Shown one piece after another: positions 1 to 12,800 of a stretch of DNA of 64,000 nucleotides (the first letter of the stretch is position 1; each line of letters begins with the position of its first letter). The notes below the pieces were generated by a model that worked only from the letters and a program-made list of their open reading frames with translations, ran no database searches and was not told the DNA's origin. A program made the translations under genes and the position numbers. Source of the DNA: Haematococcus lacustris (taxonomy: Eukaryota > Chlorophyta > Chlorophyceae > Chlamydomonadales > Haematococcaceae); the NCBI GenBank assembly GCA_030144725.1, contig JASKMD010000006.1, positions 12,189,190 through 12,253,189 on the forward strand. The letters run 5' to 3'.

Positions 1-372
1 CGACAAGGACGCCGCGGCCTGGGCGCAGCGCAGCCCCACCATCTCAAAGACGCAGTACTTGCGGCCTCAGGTGCGTTGAGGGGCAGCTGGGCTCAGGGGC
101 ATGGGGCAGCGGCCAGGGTCTGAGGCAGGGATGGTAGCAGGGGGGTATTGGCCTGAACCCTCCAAGACTGCTGTTGCTGCTGGGCGCCTGGAGGCAGAGG
201 TAGCCTGCATCCCACGCATTACTTGCCCCTCCCACCTCCCCTGCCCGCCCATAGCCTGCCATTGCCATATGGTGCCACATTGGGTGGGTGGCAAGGGGTG
301 CTGCTGCTGTGCCCTGTGCAGTATCTGCCCACCTTCTTCAAGCAGAAGGCTGAGGCAGCGCCTGGCAAGTGA
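1..372 (+). CDS. 3' end of an unidentified protein-coding gene (two exons, partial)
   Basis: The window opens inside an exon (codons from position 2 to 70) that ends in CAG before a GTGCGT donor. A second exon runs from 322 (after ...TGTGCAG) to the TGA at 370-372, in the same phase. The joined tail is about 39 residues; it includes WAQRSPTISKTQYLRP and ends in QKAEAAPGK. It is basic and polar, with no membrane segment. I do not recognise the family; a short organellar accessory subunit is possible, but this is only an impression. The intron (71-321) is GT-AG. No UGUAA signal is visible close to the stop. Confidence 0.55.
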
Positions 373-1024
373 CCAACAAGCACCACCAGCACCTCCAAGC
401 CACTGGGGCAGTAGGGATGGGATGTCACCTTAGGTCACTCCATTAGGCTGGTATGCAAGAGGCAAATGTTGCCCCTGCTTTGTGCGCATGGACGAGGATG
501 GGTGCTTCCTGCTAGTTGTCAGATCAGCTTACAGGGGCTTACACAGAGGCTTACACAGTGTAGGGCAGTGGCTGCGGCAGGGGCAGTCGCAGCAGTAGTG
601 AGTGTCCTTCACATACGCCACATCACCTTTGGACTAGTAGGGGTGAGATGAGAGGGAGATGGTGACCTCTGCCTGCCATGCCCATGGAAGAGGGGAGGGC
701 GCAAGCTGCTAGCAGCCATGCCAGCTGGCTAGCTGGCGGTCACTTGCTGGCCACTGTGTGAGGCCCCACCACCCCTGTAGTAAGGGCACTCTCCGCAGGT
801 ACTCAGCATCTGCATACAGGCATGGGCAACGTCCCTGCCCCTGCTGATGACGTCAACATGCCTACCAGCAATGCGGCCTCCCAGTGGGGGGTCATGAACA
901 CGCCCGCCAGGTCATTAGCGCAGCTCCACCTCTCCTCGCCAGGGGAGCCAGTGATAGCCAGAACATCAGACACTAGCCTGTTCTCTCACCCTCAAAGGAT
1001 CTGCGGCTCAGCTCAACAGTCATA
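373..1024. other. Intergenic stretch without recognisable gene
   Basis: GC-rich non-coding sequence. Short open frames on both strands show no recognisable protein and no consistent splice structure. I see nothing beyond low-grade CAG/CTG-rich sequence. Confidence 0.5.
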
Positions 1025-1215
1025 CCAGTCCAACAAATCTTGTCCAACAAGGAACAACATGTCAACTGTGGGTAATCTCACTCAGCTACTACAAACACGT
1101 TGTAGCATCCTCGGTCGCACCCTCAATGACTACAGCTCCCACATCGATGGCACGTTCGTGGGCGAACCCCACACCGCTGTGCACCTCATCAAAACCGACA
1201 TACCAGACTGGCACT
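1025..1215 (+). repeat. Dispersed ~190-bp repeat, copy 1
   Basis: Begins near a 'tccaacaaggaacaacatg' block, then GGGTAATCTCACTCAGCTAC, CGTTGTAGCATCCTCGGTCG, and ends in a CACCTCATCAAAAC-type block. The same ordered blocks recur at 3355-3550 (inverted), 16500-16675, 40203-40305 and 44690-44893. It can be read as a short peptide, but the frame is not conserved between copies, so it is a non-coding interspersed repeat. No poly(A) tail or clear terminal inverted repeat is visible. Confidence 0.75.
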
Positions 1216-2587
1216 CAGGCGACCCCAACTAACAAAAAATGACAGGAAACCGACCCCTGGTAGTAGGACGGCTGTAACTCTGCACTCACTACGCCAAAAA
1301 CTATGTTAGATGGCTCACAATGTAGCCAACCCGGCCAGCTACCCTTGACCCATCCAGAATAGTTATGCAGTCAGTAGGCCGTGCACAGCAAAGCTTCAAA
1401 GTTACTAATTCAAATTTGAGCCACAGCGAGGCATGCAGTCATCGCTTCGACCGCCCGCGCCGCATAGGCTGCTCTACATGAGCATGCGCGTCGGAAGCAG
1501 CAGTCGGATCGGAAAGCGGATGCGGCAATGTGGCAATGAGCCCACCTCCCCCCATACCTGGAGGGCAATGCCACAGCTCGACAGTTTGGACTTACAGCAT
1601 GCTACTTACTAGGTTAAGCTCCTCTAGGACAGTGTTACAAACGCTCATACACAGATAAGCCATACTCTCACTTTGGTCTGTGACCCTTAACTCCCTTGGC
1701 CAATCTCAGGGCCAGAGCCATGCAGTCAGTCACACAACTCCACACCACGACAGAGTTTGGACTCGGCTCCTCTGAGAGTTACACTCCCCTACATGCCATC
1801 CACCTGCGTGCAAAGTTTCATAGCTCAACTGCCACCCCACAGCCCCCTGGCCTTATTTCTGCCTGGTGACCATGATGTAACTTTGAAGATGTCAAACTCA
1901 TAGAGGCCTGTGTTGTTTGTTTTGCGGTTTGTTTTAAGAGATCCGCCAATGAGTAAAGAACAACAATTCTATGTCGCTTTTCCTATGGGTGCAACGGGTG
2001 CAACACAGTGAAGGGCACAGTGGAGGGGGGGGGGGGTACCCCGGTGCTACCTTCGTGTGCGCCGACCCAAATGATGTGTTGGGCGAGAAGCGAAGATAGA
2101 TTATGCTTCACCGGCCCCGTCTAGGTGCCCGGCACGCCCGGCAGGCATCGCGTTGGGTGTCAGCCGGACATTCCATTTGTGCACAACCAGCTCACTACGC
2201 AAGGTAGATGGGTTCCCTGCGATGTGGCTCACCGTGCCAAGGAGACCCGTCTCGCCGCTGTGATTTGTTCGCGGGCACATGTAGCAGTACACGAGCAAAG
2301 ACTCCAATAGCTAGCGCTGATGGTCAGATTACGCGGACTAACTCGTGGCTGCCAATGTGGTAAACGCTATTGAAAACGGTGCAGTATTGAGAGAGAATCT
2401 GCATGAACATTACCAACCCCATGTTGGGGCCGCCTGACTGGCACCTTCAGATGGTGTTAAGCCCCAATCACCAACATGATCACCACTTAGTGGTGTTGTC
2501 CACAACGGTGAGATGACCTGTCTGAACGCTAAGTTGCTACCACCCAGCACGGCCACTGCGCTTGGATAATGTTGCTGAATTCCTCGA
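1216..2587. other. Intergenic stretch, no gene seen
   Basis: Lower-GC sequence than the neighbouring genes, with a 12-13-base G run near 2026-2038. Only short open frames lie on either strand. It may hold the promoter of the gene starting at 2588, but no TATA-like or other element stands out. Confidence 0.5.
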
Positions 2588-3335
2588 ATGTCGCGGAATA
2601 AGAAACGCAAGCGCCCCGCACACAGTGCAGCCGGTAAGCCGCAAAGCTTGACGAAAGACTGGGCCCCCCTGACGAAGCGACGCAGTGTGCACCACGCGAT
2701 ACTGCGACTCCCTAAATCAAGTCGCTGCGCGTGTGCTATGCCGTCCCATGTATGTAGGTGCCAGTGGCAGTGGTCAGCAAGAGGTAGTTGGAGAGCGGCG
2801 CCAGGTCATCAAGGCTGCCATTCGTAGCCTCGTGAAGGCAGCGCGGCCTGATCTCAGCCCAGCGCAAGTTGACGCTATTGTGGCGGAGGTCAACAAACGC
2901 ATGACCATGGGCAGCAAGCAGTGCTGCCTAACAGCGGTCCTGTGCCTATCTATGCTGCTCCTGTCCTTCCTAGGGCAGCCCACTGAAGGCTTCCCAGCAG
3001 CAGGTCCAGCCCCAGGCCCCCCTCCCCCACCTGACCCAGCCTGTCCTCCCTGCACTCACCCCCGCCTTGCCACACGCAGCTCCCCCCGCTCTGCAGCCGC
3101 CCCAGCACAGCTGCCCCCCCCAGTGCCGCTCAACATCTTGGACCCCAAGCTGCTGGCACAGATCAAAGATGCCATGGAGCTGCTGACAACCGCCAGGGTG
3201 CTTGAGCATCTGATGCGTGGTCCCCACCACAGGGACCGGCTGCCCAAGATCAGGCAGAGGCTGCACCGGGCTACAGAGTACCGCCGAGGCATTGATGGTC
3301 GGGCCCGTAACAATGCATATGCCCTAGTAGTTTGA
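2588..3335 (+). CDS. Hypothetical basic nuclear-type protein (two exons)
   Basis: Exon 1 is 2588-2633 and starts MSRNKKRKRPAHSAA, a strong nuclear-localisation-like run. A GTAAGC donor follows, and the acceptor ...ATGTAG at 2757 rejoins in frame with exon 2 (2758-3335, TGA). The joined protein is about 207 residues. It has a predicted helical segment (RRQVIKAAIRSLVKAARPDL and on), a Pro/Ala-rich middle, and a basic C-terminus (RLPKIRQRLHRATEYRRGID). The phase agreement across the intron is the main support. No family is recognised. The C-terminal block resembles, in sequence and position before a stop, the repeat-associated frame at 45650-45785, so a mobile-element origin is possible. A UGUAA lies about 400 bp downstream, near 3738. 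Confidence 0.45.
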
Positions 3336-3354
3336 GCAGGCTGTTAGCCTTACA

Positions 3355-3550
3355 AAGCATTAAGCTGTTAGTTTTGATGAGGTGCCCAGTGGTCAAGGGG
3401 GATTAGCCCCAGGAAAGAGTGCCACCGGTGTGGGGTTGGTAGTCATCAAGGGGTGCGACCGAGGATGCTACAAGATGCTTGTAGTAGCTGAGTGAGATTA
3501 CCCACAGGCAAGCATGTTGTTCCTTGTTGAATAGGTTTTGTTAGGCTGAA
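3355..3550 (-). repeat. Dispersed ~190-bp repeat, copy 2 (inverted)
   Basis: Reverse complement of the repeat at 44690-44893. It shares the AAGCATTAAGCTGTTAG end, the GATGAGGTGCCCAGTGG block and the CTTGTTGAATAGG end. It sits directly after the stop of the 2588-3335 gene and may supply its 3' untranslated region. Confidence 0.75.
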
Positions 3551-3893
3551 CGCTGGGTTCTGAAAAGAAGGATGGCTAGCATTGCTTGAGACGTCAGCCG
3601 GTGCATACTCCTGCAGTGGTGCTACGTATACTGAGCAACCATTGTGTGCAGCCACTGGTCCATCCCTGGTCTCCTTGCCTACTCAGGAAAGACGCATTCA
3701 CAGCCTGTGTTGCCTTTACACCGCAATATAGCCTGTGGCTGTAATCATGACGCACGGAAGTGCCCTAGCCCTCAGGCCTAGTAGGAAAAAAAGGTAGGCT
3801 GCCACACGTTCGTAAACTGGACAAACGTCACACGCGTCAGGGTTCTGTCCCCACGAGGCTTCAGCCCGCGGGACGCGCGACGTAGCTAACGCC

Positions 3894-6800
3894 ATGGAGT
3901 CGCGTCGAAGAAGCTTGTGGCAGGAGCTGCTGGTGCAGGCAATTGCGCTGGGGGGCTTGGCATTGAGCATGCGCATGGCTATGAAATACCTGGATCCTTA
4001 CCGCGAGCAGCGAGATCAGGTACAGGCTCGACGAGCTGAGCCGCCACGGCCAGGTGCTCGACCCAAGATGACGCATGTATCAGGTCACCTAATGCCACCT
4101 CCACCACTCACCTCACGGCTGCACCTGCAGAGGCTGTGCATGCTTATGCATTGCCTGGCACTTGCGTCTGTGAGCCCCCTGGTCTCTGGTTGCTGGAGGT
4201 CTCACTGCACTTTGCTTCAGCTCCTACCCTGCCTGGTGTCCAGGCCAGCAAGCGCATCAAGTTCTTACGCAAGATGCTGGGCAAGCAGCTGGACTTGAAC
4301 GAATATGAGCAGGTGGGACCCATCTAGAAGTATCAGACACATGAAGATGCCGGTCATTGTGGCGATGAGAGCTAGTAGGAGCGCAGGCACATAGGGTACG
4401 AAGAGCTGCCCAGGGCTGGGCGGGGGGTAGGGTGGCAGACTGCCCTGGGTCAAGTGTGGGCTGAGGTGTTAAGCGAGGGTTGAGGGGCCTGTGGGGCCTT
4501 CCCCACTGCCAAGCTTTGAGCCAAGGAAGGAGCCTGGAAGGCGACCTAGCAACCGCCCTGCACTGGTCAGATGCCTGACTCAGGCACCTGCACTAGTGCT
4601 GTACGGTTGCCGAGGCGAGCACTCTGGTCTGGGCCTGTGGTGCTCATGGGAACCCACCTCAGCACTCACCTGTCGTCACTGTGCCCAATCTCTTTGTTTT
4701 TTCTGCCTTCGCTGCCATACTAGTAGTTGGTTGGAAGGCAGTTCAGCATCAAGATCAAGCGCTGTAGTGTTTTCTCCCCATCTGTTCTCCTAAATGGTGA
4801 ACCCCTCCCTGACCTGCAACCCTTGCTACCTGACCAAAACCCTGGCTGCAGCTACTGGCCGTCAATGTGGTCAACCCTGCGCACATCGACGAGTCCATTG
4901 ATGACATCTCCGGCCTAGATGGTGCGGCTGGTGCAGCTGACCCCGACCCCTCTGGCCCAGCCTTGCAGTACCTCTCACTCACACTCACACTCAAGGGGCT
5001 GTCCTGCACCTACCCACTCACCTCAACACCGAATGCTATGATGGACCCAGCAGCAGCCAGGAGGAGTCCGGTCAATATAGCCGGCAGGCCAACCAGAGGG
5101 CTGCTCACCTCCCTGCACCCTTGTACACCTCCCTGCACTTCCCTGCACCTCCCTGCACCTCCCTGCATATCCCTGCACCGGTGTACACTGCTGCCTTGCG
5201 ACCTGTATGTTTGTCGCTGACCTGACACTGCTCTGGTGACGGAACTCACCGCGGGCTGCCTGTGTCCTTAGCTTGTACTGCTGGTCCTGGTGGCCAGACC
5301 TGATTCAAGAGCTGGAGATGAAGGTGCTGATGCCCATGGTGGAGCCGGAGCTGTGAGTGGCGGGCCGGCTGCAGAGGGGCAGCAGCAGTGGGCAGGGTCA
5401 GGCGACCGGCGCAGTGGGCAGTGCTTGTTGAGGCAGGACAAGGAGCCTTCTGTAGGTGGCAGCAGCTGAGAGCCGCCTAGAGCCATAACACCTTTCTAGG
5501 GGCATCTGTTCAGGAGCATCTGCACAAGGGCATCTGTTCAGGAGCATCTGTTCAGGGGCATTTGTTCAGGCCTTGTGTGGAAATGGAGATTCGTAGATGT
5601 TGGGTGTGGTTAAGACTGTGGCAGTTAGACCTAGCCACCCACCGTCACGAGCACATGTCCTGGCAATATGAGCTAGCCCAGCAGCCCTAGCGCCAGCAAC
5701 ACTTGGCCACTGCGGGTGACAGCAGGTCTGGGCGCAGCAGGGCAGGAGGTGGCCCCTGGGATATTGCCTCAAGGCCCTTGCATGATGATGTCACGCTGAG
5801 TCCTCAAGGAAAGGTCCGTAGCTAAGGCCATGAGCTCAGTCTAGAAATCCACTAGGAGGTGAGTAGCTTAGTTTCAAAATCAATACGTTAGTAATGCTCA
5901 GTCTAGATATCTATACCTGCTGTTGTGTTGATCACACCCAACAGCTATGCACGGAGTCCAGCAGCTGGACGCGGTAGTCCTCTCGTCTCATGCCTGGGCC
6001 CTACCGCCATCTCCTCTCATTTCATCTCATGCCTGGGCCCTGCCGCCAAACCCACCATACGCTCGCTGCTGGCTCAGAAGTACAACAGCTATGCCCTGAG
6101 TCTAGCAGCCTCACCATCATGGCCTCACCATGGCCTCACTGGGGCATGCTGGCTGCCCTGGCCCAGGTTCTGTACCACGTTGTTCAAGCCAGCCCGCGGG
6201 GTGCTGCTGTACGGGCCCCCAGGCACTGGGAAGACCATGCTGGCCAAGGTGACTTGGCAGGGGTGCTGACCAGTGTTTTATTTTTTTAACTGCCAAGCTG
6301 ATGCTGGTCACGAAGGGTGCAGCACCATCACATGGTTGGTCACGCAGTTGGTCCCGACTGGTTACGAAAAAAAAGTATCGCACCTTTTTTAAATAGTCAA
6401 AAATTATTTTGTATGAACTATAGACACAAAAAGACATTTTTCGGTCACAAAGCATCCGAGGCCAGCCAATGCAAGGGTTCGTTTGGTAACGAAAACCAGG
6501 CCTAGAAAACAAGCTTTTGGTTCCGATCGTTACGTATTACGCAAAAAAATCACTGGTGCTGACATGAAGCAGGCACGACAGGCAGAAACAGCAGGCAGGC
6601 ATCAAGGCAGGCACGGCAGGCAGGCACAGCAAAACAATAGTGCTGGCCAAGATGATGGATTAGAGGGAAAGAGGGAGATGGGTCAGGCACTGCAGCCACA
6701 TCAGGCGTATGAGGTGCTCCTGGACCACCATGCTGTGGGCGGTTGCTGTGTTGCTTCCCTGGCTGAGTGGCTGCCAAGGAGGTGCCCAGCTGGCTCTTGA

Positions 6801-9800
6801 TACTGTGCACCCGGCCACACCTCGACATTGCCAGGATCTGTGGCATGCCCAGCTCCTACCTACACCCAGCATTAGATGGCCCCATGGAGGGTGGCAAGCT
6901 ATGTGCATTCAGATGTCTTGTGCATCTGGCACCCAACCAATTCCTGCCCAGCCCTGCATTGCTCGCCCAGTGTTGGGCAGCAGGCATTGGAGAGGCTGGT
7001 GGCATCAACCCCCTGCGGGTACAGCAAGCATGAGAAGCAAGCATGAGCAGCGACAGCCTGGGACGTTGACCTCGTGACCTGGGAGCTGGTGGCAGCAGCC
7101 AGCTGCACAGGCCCTGCAAGAGCTATGCCTTGCAGCACTGCACGTTGATGATCATGGTTTGCAGGGGCGGGGCAGGGACAGGGTAGGGCAGGGCAGACTG
7201 GGACCACCCCTTGGTTGCGGTGTGGTCGCTGCCGCCCCATGTGGTGGTGTCGGCATCAGGGTTGAGACAGCTGTGCTGTGTGCAGCCCTTCCTCTCTCAC
7301 GAGGGCCCTCTCTCAGCCCATGCCAGCTGACGGCCACTAAGCTGTCTTCCACTATTCAGCCCTTCTCACTGCCACTGCCACTGCCACTGCCACTGCCACT
7401 GCCACTGCCACTGCCACTGCCACTGCCACTGCCACTGCCACTGCCACTGCCACTGCCACTGCCACTGCCACTGCCACTGCCACTGCCACTGCCACTGCCA
7501 CTGCCACTGCCACTGCCACTGCCACTGCCACTGCCACTGCCACTGCCACTGCCACTGCCACTGCCACTGCCACTGCCACTGCCACTGCCACTGCCACTGC
7601 CACTGCCACTGCCACTGCCACTGCCACTGCCACTGCCACTGCCACTGCCACTGCCACTGCCACTGCCACTGCCACTGCCACTGCCACTGCCACTGCCACT
7701 GCCACTGCCACTGCCACTGCCACTGCCACTGCCACTGCCACTGCCACTGCCACTGCCACTGCCACTGCCACTGCCACTGCCACTGCCACTGCCACTGCCA
7801 CTGCCACTGCCACTGCCACTGCCACTGCCACTGCCACTGCCACTGCCACTGCCACTGCCACTGCCACTGCCACTGCCACTGCCACTGCCACTGCCACTGC
7901 CACTGCCACTGCCACTGCCACTGCCACTGCCACTGCCACTGCCACTGCCACTGCCACTGCCACTGCCACTGCCACTGCCACTGCCACTGCCACTGCCACT
8001 GCCACTGCCACTGCCACTGCCACTGCCACTGCCACTGCCACTGCCACTGCCACTGCCACTGCCACTGCCACTGCCACTGCCACTGCCACTGCCACTGCCA
8101 CTGCCACTGCCACTGCCACTGCCACTGCCACTGCCACTGCCACTGCCACTGCCACTGCCACTGCCACTGCCACTGCCACTGCCACTGCCACTGCCACTGC
8201 CACTGCCACTGCCACTGCCACTGCCACTGCCACTGCCACTGCCACTGCCACTGCCACTGCCACTGCCACTGCCACTGCCACTGCCACTGCCACTGCCACT
8301 GCCACTGCCACTGCCACTGCCACTGCCACTGCCACTGCCACTGCCACTGCCACTGCCACTGCCACTGCCACTGCCACTGCCACTGCCACTGCCACTGCCA
8401 CTGCCACTGCCACTGCCACTGCCACTGCCACTGCCACTGCCACTGCCACTGCCACTGCCACTGCCACTGCCACTGCCACTGCCACTGCCACTGCCACTGC
8501 CACTGCCACTGCCACTGCCACTGCCACTGCCACTGCCACTGCCACTGCCACTGCCACTGCCACTGCCACTGCCACTGCCACTGCCACTGCCACTGCCACT
8601 GCCACTGCCACTGCCACTGCCACTGCCACTGCCACTGCCACTGCCACTGCCACTGCCACTGCCACTGCCACTGCCACTGCCACTGCCACTGCCACTGCCA
8701 CTGCCACTGCCACTGCCACTGCCACTGCCACTGCCACTGCCACTGCCACTGCCACTGCCACTGCCACTGCCACTGCCACTGCCACTGCCACTGCCACTGC
8801 CACTGCCACTGCCACTGCCACTGCCACTGCCACTGCCACTGCCACTGCCACTGCCACTGCCACTGCCACTGCCACTGCCACTGCCACTGCCACTGCCACT
8901 GCCACTGCCACTGCCACTGCCACTGCCACTGCCACTGCCACTGCCACTGCCACTGCCACTGCCACTGCCACTGCCACTGCCACTGCCACTGCCACTGCCA
9001 CTGCCACTGCCACTGCCACTGCCACTGCCACTGCCACTGCCACTGCCACTGCCACTGCCACTGCCACTGCCACTGCCACTGCCACTGCCACTGCCACTGC
9101 CACTGCCACTGCCACTGCCACTGCCACTGCCACTGCCACTGCCACTGCCACTGCCACTGCCACTGCCACTGCCATTGCCACAGGCTCTTGCCAAGCACAG
9201 CGGCTGCTACTTCCTCAACATTACTGCAAGCTCCATCATGTCAAAGTGGCTGGGCGATGCCAACCGCCTGACACGTGCCATTTTCACGGTGAGGTTGCTG
9301 ACGTAATAATGTTGCTGGTAGACATGGGTGAGGTGCTGGTCAGGCAGGGGTCTGCTGCTGCCGGGCTGGGCTACCGCAAGCCCAAGCAGGGTGATGCTAG
9401 GCAGGCAGGGGTGGCTGCCGGTCTGCATTTGCTTGGTCCATGGGCAGGGATGTGCATGTCGCCAGGCAGGTGCTGGGGCAGGCTGCTGACAGCCAGGCCG
9501 TACCTACCACTGGAGTGCTTGGCACTGTCAGCTCTCGAGGATGCCCATGAGTTGAGACCATGCAGTCAGAGCATGCAGTCACACACTCTGCTGTCCGCTG
9601 CCTGCTGCTGCAGCTGGCTGAGAAGCTGCAGCCTTGCATCATCTTCATAGGTGAGTAGACAGCCTGGCTGTGGCGTTGGAAGGTGCAGTGTGGAAGATGG
9701 CTGGCTGGGCCTGGGCCTGGGCCTGGGCCTGGGGCTGGGGCTGGGGCTGGGGCTGGGCCTGGGCCTGTTGGCAGCAAGACACAGAAGCACTGTAGAGCTG

Positions 9801-12800
9801 GCAGCCATCGCTGCACATCCACAATAGTCCAGCCCATCAGGGAGGCTTTACCTCATCCTGTGGTCAGCTATAGAAAACACGAAACCTGACCCTGACCCTG
9901 ACTGGCACCCTGACCCTGACTATCTCAGACCCATATGAGCCTCGGACCTGGGATGACCTGGTGTGACTTTGGGGAAGGTGGTGTAACATGGTGTGACCTG
10001 GTGTGCTGTTGAGCAACCTGGCGTGCAGATGAAGTTGACGCCATGCTGGGCAAGCGGGGCAGCAACTCGGAACATGAGGCAAGCTTGTCGCTGAAGACCG
10101 GTGAGTCAGTGGCAGCAAAGGCATGGCTCTTAAGCGCGGCTGAGCTGCGGTGCCTTTCTGCTGCTGCTGCTACCACTACTGCTGCTGGCAACAAGGGAAA
10201 AGAAAGTATCTTACCTGCCAAGGGAGTGTGACGGACCTTACTTTCTCCATTTCACGGGTTGGCCGCCCCAGCCTGCAGAGGGGCCGACCCCTTCATCACT
10301 TTTCTTTGCGTCGTCTTCGTGTAACACCACGACCGCTCAGCGGTGGGAGTGACCCATTACCAGCTGAGCCACTCACTGCACGACAGGGAGCGATGAGCTG
10401 TTGCTGTTCTTGCTGCTGCTGCTCCGCATGTGGCCGGCCGCCATCCCTCCCTTCACACACAGAGTTCATGCAGCTATGGTGAGTGCATTCGGACCTGCAG
10501 CAGCGCCCAACAGCTGTCAGCAGGGCCACAGCTGCGATGTTGGGTGAGCAGCAGCACTGACCTCCCCTCCTCTGCCCACCTCACCGTCAGCACGGCATGG
10601 CATTCACCTGCCAGTGTTGCTGCTGCCCCTGCAGCTGTCAGCAGTGGGCACATGTTTGTTTCACTGCCCTAATGGCAAGCAGCAGCAGCAGCAGTGGCAG
10701 CAGTGGCACATGACCAGGCAGGTCGGCGAGCGGGCGGGCGGGCGGGCGCACATTGCGTTGTGTGTGCAGCCTTCATCGATGTGAGCATTGACCATGGTGA
10801 TACATGCTAGATGGTTGTGCGCTTGGTTTGCTGCATGGCAGGGATGGCATGGAGTCGACACGGGGTCAGCGCATTGTTGTCATGGGTGCTACTAACCGCC
10901 CAGGTAAGTGAATGGACAAAATGATGGCCTACTTGCCTGCCTGCCTGCCTGCTTCTTATGCCTTTCCTTTGGATGTTGCAGCCCCTGATCTGCAAAACCG
11001 ATGGTTATGCTTTTCTTTAGATGTTGCAACCCCTGACCTCCACGCTGCTGCCCTGCCTTCGTATCTCTCCCTGCCCCTGCTTTCGTCCCCTTCCCTTGCC
11101 TATCACTCATCCCTGCCTCTGCATTTGCCCCTGTCCCTGCCCCTGCTCCTGCCCCTGCATTCGCCCCGGCCCTGGCCCCTCCCGCCATCTCTGCCCCTGC
11201 CTCTACCTGCGGCCAGGCATGGTGGACGAGGCAGTGCTGCGCCGCTTCAGCATTCAGCATGAAGTGGGCCTGCCTGACCTGGCCCAGCGAACAGCCATCC
11301 TGCGCACCTATCTGCGGCGCCATGCCAGGGAGATGGGGTCAGCAGGGGGGCCAGCCGTGGAGCCAGCGCTGCTGGAGAACCGCTCCACAGGCGGGTGGAC
11401 ATGGCGGGCTGACTGAAGCTGGCTGAGACATGGCTGGACAGTGTGACAGTGTGTGGCAGTGCCATAGCATATATTTGTGTATTTATTGCAAAGCAATCAG
11501 GAGAAATGCCACGTAGTAGTGAGAGTGAGGCAGAGTGAGAGAGGGGGTGAGGTTCATGAGAGTGTGAGGTCAGTGTTGAAGGTGTGATGCATGTCCGTGC
11601 ATGGCCCACGGAAGTTGAGCTGCTATGCAAGGGCTGCAGTAATGGACAGGCCAGGGGTGGGGCAAGTCAGGGAGGTGAAGATAGGGGAGAAGGAGAGGGG
11701 AGTGGCTCAGCACAGTTGGTAGGGTGAGGGGGCCTAGGGTGAAGGGGCAGGGGGCTGGCTGGCTGAGCTGGGTGCAGTGCACATGAGAGAGTGCCTAGTC
11801 TGCTCGCGATGCAGGTGCAGGGCAGGGTGAGGGGCAGGGTGGGGCCCCACCCTTAACTTCCCAGCCCCTGCCACGCAGCGCCCTGCTGTATGTCTGGATT
11901 CTGTCGGCGCCTGTCCTGCTGCTCCTGCTGCTGATGCTGCCCCTGGTGCCTTCTATTGTTGTTGATCGTACTGCTGTCCCCGATGTCCCCGCTGGTGCCG
12001 TGGTGCAGGGGGGCGGGGCCAGGGGCCGCTGGATCAGGTGGCAGCTCGCACTGAAGGCTTCAGTGGGTCTGACCTCATGGAGCTCTGCTCTCAGGTCAGG
12101 GCTGGCTGGGTGGCTGCCCGTGCACCGACTGCGTGAACTCTGCATCGAGTGTGACCATATACATTGGTGGCCAGGCTGGACGCCGCTACGCAGGCATGGG
12201 CCTGCTCATGCCCACCATGCACCCATAGATATTCAGTTTCAATTGAATTGGAAATCAGCACTGCTTCTTGAACCAAGCTGGTGATGATGGTGTGATGTGG
12301 TGTGATGTGTGTGCGTTCTCTGCGGTGCCCTTTGCAGGCAGCCCAGCGGCCCTTGGCGGAGTTTGTGCTGGCCAGCCGCCGCGCTTCAGCCGCCGTGCCC
12401 CCTTCAACAGCAGCCAGCACCAGTGGCCGTGCAGCCGGGCAGGCAGGCAGCAGCGGCAGCAGCAGCAGAGGGCTGAGTTCCAGCATCAGCCGCACTTCAG
12501 GCAAGGCAATAACACAGCCGGTAGTGCCCAGGCGGCACCAGGCCAGGCAGGCGGCGGCGGCGGCAGCAGCGGAAGGGGCAGGCGGCACTGGGATCAAGGA
12601 TGGGGCAGGTGAGGGGCCCGTGCAAGCAGGTGTTGTAGGCAGTGGGCAGTGAGGTGTGTACAGCTGGTTTGAAGCTGGTGGTTGTGACACAGCAGCAGGC
12701 TGCCGGTGCTCCTGCTGTTACGTTGTATTGCAGACAGTCACAGCACAGCCATGAGGCGCACCAGCTCACTGCACTGCAGCAGTGCCCAACTGACAGCTGC

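Noticed and set aside
1025..1232. Coding gene reading VGNLTQLLQTRCSILGRTL
   Set aside because: The same sequence recurs in shifted frames and inverted at four other sites, so it is a repeat, not a protein gene.
7366..9176. CRISPR-like or satellite/centromere array
   Set aside because: Contiguous 6-bp units without spacers, in a gene intron; a microsatellite.
7159..9306. 715-residue Pro-Leu frame and three ~610-residue dipeptide frames on the other strand
   Set aside because: All are produced by the hexanucleotide array, which has no stop in any frame. The region is intron 5 of MSP1.
12091..12690. 199-residue minus-strand frame
   Set aside because: Antisense to conserved MSP1 exons 12 and 13; a mirror of coding composition.
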